Origin: Sphingobacterium sp. GVS05A
GTDB taxonomy: Bacteria; Bacteroidota; Bacteroidia; Sphingobacteriales; Sphingobacteriaceae
Assembly (NCBI RefSeq): GCF_019969845.1
Contig: NZ_JAHXYR010000008.1
Location: 124,001-188,000 of the forward strand
Length of the DNA: 64,000 nucleotides
Direction: 5' to 3'
Shown: positions 59,178 to 64,000 of the stretch, one piece after another
Layout: the number at the start of each line of letters is the position of its first letter
How positions within the stretch are numbered: the stretch's first letter is position 1
Translations under genes and position numbers: made by a program
Notes under the pieces: model-generated
What the model saw: only the letters and a program-made list of their open reading frames with translations
Told to the model about the DNA's origin: nothing
Database searches by the model: none

Positions 59178-60620
59178 ATGAATTTAGATAAACAACATTT
59201 AGCGGGTATTAACCATCAGGAAATTGAAGTTCCCAAGGAGTCAATATTTAATATGCCGGAACGGGTCATCCAATTTGGAACAGGAGCACTCTTACGTGGC
59301 CTGCCTGATGATTATATCCATCAAGCCAATCAAAAAGGAATATTTAATGGCCGTATAGTTGTTGTCAAATCAACACGCACTGGAAATACAACTGCATTTG
59401 ACAATCAGAATGGACTCTATACTTTGATTACGAGGGGGCTGGAGAAAGGAAAGATTAAAGAACTGAAATGTATTAATGCTTCCATCTCCAGGGTGTTTTC
59501 CGCCCATGATTCGTGGGAAGAGATACTTACAACAGCGACTTCTCCTTTGATAAGCATTCTGATTTCAAATACAACTGAAGCTGGATTGTTGGAATTGGGA
59601 GGAGCTATTGATGACAGTCCCCCGGTAAGCTTTGCGGCAAAGGTAACAGCTTATTTATATCATCGATTTTCCCATTTTAATGGCGATAACGCTAAAGGTC
59701 TTGTCATCATTCCTACGGAGTTAGTTTCAGATAATGCGAAGGTACTTAAGCATAACATCGTTTGGATTGCGGAACAGCAAAAATTAAGCAAGGATTTTAT
59801 CGATTGGATTGACAAGGCCAATTACTTTTGCAACTCACTGGTAGATCGTATTGTTCCCGGTAAGGTCTCTGAAGAGGACCTTTCCTATACTGATCAACTT
59901 GCAATTATGGCCGAACCGTATAAGTTATGGGCTATTGAATCAGATAATCAGGATGTTAAGAATATTTTGAGTTTTGCATTGGTTGATAGCACCGTGAAGA
60001 TAGTTCCCAGCATAGCGCAATATAGAGAATTGAAACTGCGTCTGCTTAATGCTCCGCATATTTTATGTTGTGGTATCGCGCTCTTGTCCAATACAGAATT
60101 TGTTAAGGACTTCTTTAATAATGAGATCTTAGACCGTTATATTCAATATTTACTTTTTAAAGAGATAAGTCCAATAGTTGAGCAATCAGGTATCAGTCAT
60201 GAACTTATTCAACCCTTTGGTGAGGCAGTTATTGATCGTTTTAAGAACCCATTTTTATTACACAAATGGCAGTCCATCGCATTTCAGTACACAGCCAAAC
60301 TTAACATGCGCGTGTGTCCTTTAATTGAACAATGGTATAGCAAACAATCTGAACCACCGATTGGTATTGCTATTGGCCTAGCTGCATACATACTTGTCAT
60401 ACGCAATCAAACCACAACAGAACCTTCATTTCAGGATGACGCTAGCTTAATAATATCAAGACACCAGGAGTACCCCAATTTAACAACAAGGATATTATCC
60501 GATCCTAAGATATGGGATAGACCACTTCATAATTATCCAGGTCTCATTTCTTTAGTTCATACAATAGTTACTCATATAGAGCGACAAGGTATATTGGCAA
60601 CCATAAATCATTTTTTATAG
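59178..60620 (+). CDS. uxaB: Tagaturonate/fructuronate reductase family (UxaB-like)
   Basis: Long-chain mannitol-dehydrogenase-family oxidoreductase of 480 residues, the usual length for altronate oxidoreductase. N-terminal Rossmann segment RVIQFGTGALLRGLPDDYI, then IVVVKSTRTG, GLYTLITRGLE, ISNTTEAGL, and the active-site region NSLVDRIVPGKV with the conserved Asp-Arg, and C-terminal KLRLLNAPHILCCGIALL. The NTTEAG segment fits tagaturonate reductase (UxaB), which reduces D-tagaturonate to D-altronate; fructuronate reductase is the alternative. A GTG directly before the ATG is a less likely start. 268 bp separate it from the dehydrogenase gene, so it may have its own promoter. Uronate isomerase and altronate dehydratase are not in the window. 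Confidence 0.88.
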   Translation: MNLDKQHLAGINHQEIEVPKESIFNMPERVIQFGTGALLRGLPDDYIHQANQKGIFNGRIVVVKSTRTGNTTAFDNQNGLYTLITRGLEKGKIKELKCINASISRVFSAHDSWEEILTTATSPLISILISNTTEAGLLELGGAIDDSPPVSFAAKVTAYLYHRFSHFNGDNAKGLVIIPTELVSDNAKVLKHNIVWIAEQQKLSKDFIDWIDKANYFCNSLVDRIVPGKVSEEDLSYTDQLAIMAEPYKLWAIESDNQDVKNILSFALVDSTVKIVPSIAQYRELKLRLLNAPHILCCGIALLSNTEFVKDFFNNEILDRYIQYLLFKEISPIVEQSGISHELIQPFGEAVIDRFKNPFLLHKWQSIAFQYTAKLNMRVCPLIEQWYSKQSEPPIGIAIGLAAYILVIRNQTTTEPSFQDDASLIISRHQEYPNLTTRILSDPKIWDRPLHNYPGLISLVHTIVTHIERQGILATINHFL

Positions 60621-60717
60621 ACTAACCAACAGTGTTTTTTATTTTAGGATAGGGTACAGATTATTTGATCAATTTTTTCATAGATATCTCAGAAGGTCAT
60701 TTAATTGACAAATAAAC

Positions 60718-60758
60718 AAGACTCCCGAATTTAGGCATTTCCCAGATTCGCGAGTCTT
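60718..60758 (-). terminator. Terminator after the phosphoesterase gene
   Basis: Stem of 13 bp with one mismatch (AAGACTCCCGAAT / ATTCGCGAGTCTT), 15-nt loop, T-rich on the minus strand side. Confidence 0.65.
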
Positions 60759-60775
60759 GCAGATGCTATTGTCTA

Positions 60776-63151
60776 TTATAACTTAAAGCAGGAAACATTT
60801 CCTGCGAAATCAGCGATATAAATAAAATCGCCATCTACTGTGATCTCCGAGAAAATAGGAGCGCCCAGGTTAAATTTGGAGAGTAGCTTCCCTTGTTTGC
60901 TGAGCATATAGACGTAACCATCCGAAGCCCCGAAAAACAGCTTTCCTTTTGCCTCAGTTACCGATGACTCTACGGTTCCAACCAATTTATGTTGGTCAGG
61001 ACTGCTATAAGGGGAGGTGTATACCAGTGCCTCGCCAGTGGAAAAATGCCATTTCTCTTCTAAAGTCTGAGGGTCGTATGCTTTTATTCCATTTGTGGAT
61101 GTCGGCATGACCAACAGGTCCTCGACAATTTTGGGCGAGGCCATGACTTTAAAATCATCTGTTTTGATGCTTTTTTGCGCGATTTCGCCAGTCTTTAAGT
61201 TTAGCTTAAATATACCATTAAGCCCCGTTGTATACAGATAACCGTCTTTTGCTGTAACGCCGCCGCTTCTAAAACGTAGTCCATCTTCCTGACGTTTCCA
61301 AAGTAGCTTTCCCGTTTGGATATCATACGCACATAAGGCATTCCAATTGTATCCTGCCAATAAAGTTTGATCTACGACCGATAGCTCTGCTGGAGTTGCT
61401 TCGCCGCCCGATGGATCGACACCTTCCCAAAGCACTTTTCCGGTATGGATGTCAATTGCTGACATACGTTTGCCCAGACCTGTATAATAAATTCCGTTGT
61501 CAAGTGCTGGACCAGATACGAATGTAGGAAGACTTGGATTGGATGGTTTTTTTGTCCACAGGATTTTGCCTGTGTTTGCATCGATGGCATATATATTTGT
61601 TTCGACATCAGTTGCGAGCAATATTCCGTCGCTGTAGCGCAGTTTATGTTTGATGGAATTGATTGTTGGCAATGACCACAGCGTTTTGCCGGTGCGTTTA
61701 TCTAGTGCTATAATGGAATGATTAGTCCCAATACCATCGTCCATCGTCGCAACGAAAAGTTTATCTCCAACAATCAGCGGACTGGTTTTCCAGATGTTTC
61801 CGTTTACAGCAGCAGACCATTGCAGTTTCATGGTGCTTTCTGCATGGCCAGCCAAATTAAAAGACTGCCTTTTTAAGGCTTGTTCACCATTTTCATAATG
61901 AATAGTAATGAGTGCATCATATTGTCCCTTTTGTTTTCCGAATGGTACTTTTGCTTGCCATAACCAATCGCCAGAAGGAGACAGCTGAACATTGGCTAGA
62001 CGTTTACCCATTTCGTGGGCAGAGATCTCCACGGCTACCTTTTGTATTTTTCGCTCACTGTCATAAGCACTGATCACGATTGGAAGAGCTTCTTGAGCAC
62101 CTATTTGTTGGTCAGCGGTTGGATGTACCAATTGGATATGGTCACGTAGATTGGTATAAATAGGTTTAATATCTTTGATTCCTTGTTTGTCGATATCGAC
62201 CACAACAAATTGTGCGGCAGAATTGTCAATCCCTCCTTTATTGGGAGCGTTTGAACAGACTACATAGACTCCCTTCTGTTTAAAGGCAAAATTGTTGTGC
62301 CAATGACCGTAAAACCAAGCCTTTAGATTATATTGCATCAGGTCAATTTGCTCTTTCTCACCTTTCAGGATAAAATCTGGGCCAGCGAAGAAGTCATGAT
62401 TGATAAAGATCAAAGGTTTTGATCTGTCCATTGTTGCAAGATCTTTCTTGAGCCAGGCAATGATCTGATCGGCGGTGTAACTAGGTTTATAGTCTCCATT
62501 TGGCATTGGTGTCACGACAAAATGGGCAGGACCAGCATCAAACGAGTAATAGGTCGGACCAAAGAGGTCTTCAAATAGTTTTTCTCCATATTCTCCTTTT
62601 ACGAGATCATGGTTGCCCACTGTATAATATGTAGGTCTGCCCATCAGTTCGGAGTTTACTTGCTTGGCATGAAAAAGCATGCCTGGTTCATAACAGATAT
62701 CACCGGTATGCATAATCAAGCTCGCTTTTTGCTGCTGCGCATAATTTCTGACGTTATCTATCCATGGACCATAAAGAGGCGTTTCAGTATCCGTAATTTG
62801 GATAAAACGCAAAAAATCAGTTTGTTGTACGGCGTCTTTGGTTAAGGCGAAATCCAAATTTTTATGCTCAGCACGAAGCGGAATATAATGTGTTTTAGTG
62901 GCTTTATATCCACTAGGGATGGTAACAAACAAAAAGCGCGCGCTTGGATTGTGAGGTAAGGTATATGTTCCTGTATTGTCCGTTTTCACAACATCATAAC
63001 CGTCAGATACAACAATTCCGGCAAGTTGTTTTTCGTTCTGTTCGAACTGGTTGTTTCCATTTTGATCTTCAAAAACCCGTCCTGTCCGTTGCTGTGCAAA
63101 TAGCGAAGGAATAGGGAATAGACAATAGGCGAGTAGCTTAATTAATTTCAT
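60776..63151 (-). CDS. Metallophosphoesterase fused to a PQQ-type beta-propeller
   Basis: Exported protein of 791 residues. Signal peptide to about residue 19 (LFAQ); an SdrD-like/calcineurin N-terminal beta domain (about 22-95: GRVFEDQNGNNQFEQNEKQL, TGTYTLPHN); a calcineurin-like phosphoesterase domain (about 110-330) with ITDTETPLYG, MHTGDICYEPG, YTVGNHDLVKGEYGE, FINHDFFAGP and YGHWHNN as metal ligands; a linker sandwich; and a C-terminal propeller of PQQ-like repeats (about 450-790: IIALDKRTGKTLW, IYAIDANTGKILW, MSAIDIHTGKVLW, LCAYDIQTGKLLW). PQQ itself need not bind. It follows a SusD gene and may act on its substrate. Confidence 0.92.
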   Translation of the reverse strand: MKLIKLLAYCLFPIPSLFAQQRTGRVFEDQNGNNQFEQNEKQLAGIVVSDGYDVVKTDNTGTYTLPHNPSARFLFVTIPSGYKATKTHYIPLRAEHKNLDFALTKDAVQQTDFLRFIQITDTETPLYGPWIDNVRNYAQQQKASLIMHTGDICYEPGMLFHAKQVNSELMGRPTYYTVGNHDLVKGEYGEKLFEDLFGPTYYSFDAGPAHFVVTPMPNGDYKPSYTADQIIAWLKKDLATMDRSKPLIFINHDFFAGPDFILKGEKEQIDLMQYNLKAWFYGHWHNNFAFKQKGVYVVCSNAPNKGGIDNSAAQFVVVDIDKQGIKDIKPIYTNLRDHIQLVHPTADQQIGAQEALPIVISAYDSERKIQKVAVEISAHEMGKRLANVQLSPSGDWLWQAKVPFGKQKGQYDALITIHYENGEQALKRQSFNLAGHAESTMKLQWSAAVNGNIWKTSPLIVGDKLFVATMDDGIGTNHSIIALDKRTGKTLWSLPTINSIKHKLRYSDGILLATDVETNIYAIDANTGKILWTKKPSNPSLPTFVSGPALDNGIYYTGLGKRMSAIDIHTGKVLWEGVDPSGGEATPAELSVVDQTLLAGYNWNALCAYDIQTGKLLWKRQEDGLRFRSGGVTAKDGYLYTTGLNGIFKLNLKTGEIAQKSIKTDDFKVMASPKIVEDLLVMPTSTNGIKAYDPQTLEEKWHFSTGEALVYTSPYSSPDQHKLVGTVESSVTEAKGKLFFGASDGYVYMLSKQGKLLSKFNLGAPIFSEITVDGDFIYIADFAGNVSCFKL

Positions 63152-63160
63152 GTTTTTATT

Positions 63161-63189
63161 AAAAAGCTAGCTCTGAATTCAGAGCTAGC
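63161..63189 (-). terminator. Palindromic terminator between SusD and phosphoesterase genes
   Basis: A perfect 24-bp palindrome (GCTAGCTCTG-AATT-CAGAGCTAGC) followed on the minus strand by five T. It ends 9-14 bp before the phosphoesterase start codon, so it can act as a partial terminator (attenuator) inside the operon. Confidence 0.7.
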
Positions 63190-63204
63190 GTTAAAGTGAA
63201 AAGA

Positions 63205-64000
63205 TTATTTATCCCATCCAAATACCTGTTTTAGATTTGGATTTAATGTTATTTGTCCCAAAGGAATAGGTTTGTAATAATATTTTGGAGCGACAAATGA
63301 CCGCTTATTTTTTTGGTCAACAGTCATCATAATATACCCCGAAGTACCATTACTGAGGTAAAATGCGCCTCCATCGAGGTAATATTTTACCAGCTTGGTT
63401 TTTACGGCTTCCGGTAACTGGTCGATTGGACCTGTTGCTTTCTCATTTTCAAGAATGGCAATATCCGGATTTCCATCACCGGTAACATCCATGGCACCTA
63501 ATGCAGGTACATAGATTCCATGCGGGGCGACGGCTAGTAGGTCGCCAGTTTTCCAGCGGAGCACATCGTTGAAACGGAAACCTTCGCAGGCAAGCTCGAC
63601 ACGACGCTCACGACGGATCTCTAGCAAGGCACCTTTATTGGCTCCTTGGGCGTTCGGATAGCGTGCCGCAAGAACAGGGTCTACCTGTGTATTGGCGGTT
63701 GCTAACTGTAAGGCTGGTACACCGACGCGTCCACGTAAAACATTCACGGTTGCATCCAAATCAGCTTGTGTAAGCGTACCTAATTCAGCTTTCGCTTCGG
63801 CATTGATAAGCAATACTTCGGCATAACGCATAATAGGAAGATCGGTGTAGTTTGCATTCCAGCCACCACGAAGAGCAGGATCTCTAGGGTAGAATTTGAT
63901 CTGTAGATATCCACCAAAACTAGGCTTTATAAGATAAGGTGTAGGGTTATTCGGATCAGTCTTAAATCCGGCAGGCATGATGGTTTCAGCCAGGCGAGGA
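63205..64000 (-). CDS. SusD/RagB-type lipoprotein, N-terminal part outside the window
   Basis: C-terminal part of a SusD/RagB protein (at least 264 residues). The reading frame stays open to the window edge (PRLAETIMPAGFKTDP), so the Met at 63978 is internal. The SusD pattern is clear: NYTDLPIMRYAEVLLINAEAK, then LEIRRERRVELACEGFRF and NDVLRWKTGD, and the closing YYYKPIPLGQITLNPNLKQ. A susC gene is expected just beyond the window. The phosphoesterase-PQQ gene follows behind a terminator-like palindrome, so this is the end of a second polysaccharide-utilisation-type locus. Confidence 0.93.
   Translation of the reverse strand, partial: PRLAETIMPAGFKTDPNNPTPYLIKPSFGGYLQIKFYPRDPALRGGWNANYTDLPIMRYAEVLLINAEAKAELGTLTQADLDATVNVLRGRVGVPALQLATANTQVDPVLAARYPNAQGANKGALLEIRRERRVELACEGFRFNDVLRWKTGDLLAVAPHGIYVPALGAMDVTGDGNPDIAILENEKATGPIDQLPEAVKTKLVKYYLDGGAFYLSNGTSGYIMMTVDQKNKRSFVAPKYYYKPIPLGQITLNPNLKQVFGWDK

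Noticed and set aside
57295..60775. Genomic island at the second tRNA-Glu carrying the sugar-acid genes
   Set aside because: The gene content fits, but no attachment-site repeat, integrase or clear shift in base composition could be shown by eye.

Overview
The window reads as chromosomal DNA from a Bacteroidota bacterium, most likely a Sphingobacterium or close Sphingobacteriaceae relative. The evidence is the SusC/SusD pairs, Oar-like and other TonB-dependent receptors with carboxypeptidase-like N-termini, families largely limited to the phylum (DUF4295, DUF6266), a BshC bacillithiol enzyme, promoters of the Bacteroidota TTTG / TAnnTTTG type, and an almost complete lack of Shine-Dalgarno sequences. 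The genus is an inference from overall gene content.

Layout. 0-7.4 kb is a housekeeping block: DUF4112 and SIMPL proteins, a cold-shock protein, a small histidine-rich lipoprotein, a DUF805 membrane protein, recO, and the compact rpmB-rpmG-DUF4295-ftsY cluster followed by rimO. 7.7-18.3 kb holds bshC, an Oar-like TonB receptor, a CtlX-type citrulline hydrolase, glycine decarboxylase gcvP and a lipoprotein. 18.5-28.0 kb holds a lipoprotein amidase, idi, a conserved protein of unknown function, and a five-gene minus-strand run (barrel-less MG2/TonB-plug protein, enoyl-CoA isomerase-like protein, lipoprotein, phosphohexomutase, Nudix hydrolase). 28.2-31.6 kb holds purD, a tRNA-Glu, a DUF6266 gene and a gene-poor AT-rich stretch of almost 1 kb with an 11-bp-periodic pentamer array. 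31.6-39.3 kb is an outer-membrane uptake operon: IPT/NHL lipoprotein, SusC, SusD, DUF1735-like lipoprotein. 39.4-49.8 kb holds an Asp/Glu racemase, pirin, MgtC, xseB/xseA, a GH3C-like/serine hydrolase fusion translationally coupled to an M19 dipeptidase, radA, a TlpA-like thioredoxin and a methionine-type aminotransferase. 49.9-57.2 kb holds a NagB-PIG-L fusion, a siderophore-type TonB receptor and a GH20 hexosaminidase. 57.3-64 kb holds a second, identical tRNA-Glu, a sugar-acid dehydrogenase plus tagaturonate/fructuronate reductase pair, and a phosphoesterase-PQQ propeller protein downstream of a SusD gene cut by the window end.

How the genes may work together. Several products suggest amino-sugar and cell-wall turnover (AmpD-like amidase, GH20, NagB-PIG-L, serine hydrolase plus dipeptidase, racemase), though they are not one operon. 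The SusCD operon has no glycoside hydrolase or regulator beside it, so its substrate is unknown. The dehydrogenase/reductase pair fits two consecutive steps of L-galactonate or L-gulonate breakdown.

No CRISPR array, transposase, integrase or prophage gene was seen. The least explained features are the pentamer array upstream of the DUF6266 gene, the orphan terminator in the same gap, and the unusual domain fusions. All functional calls come from reading motifs by eye; no database search was run.
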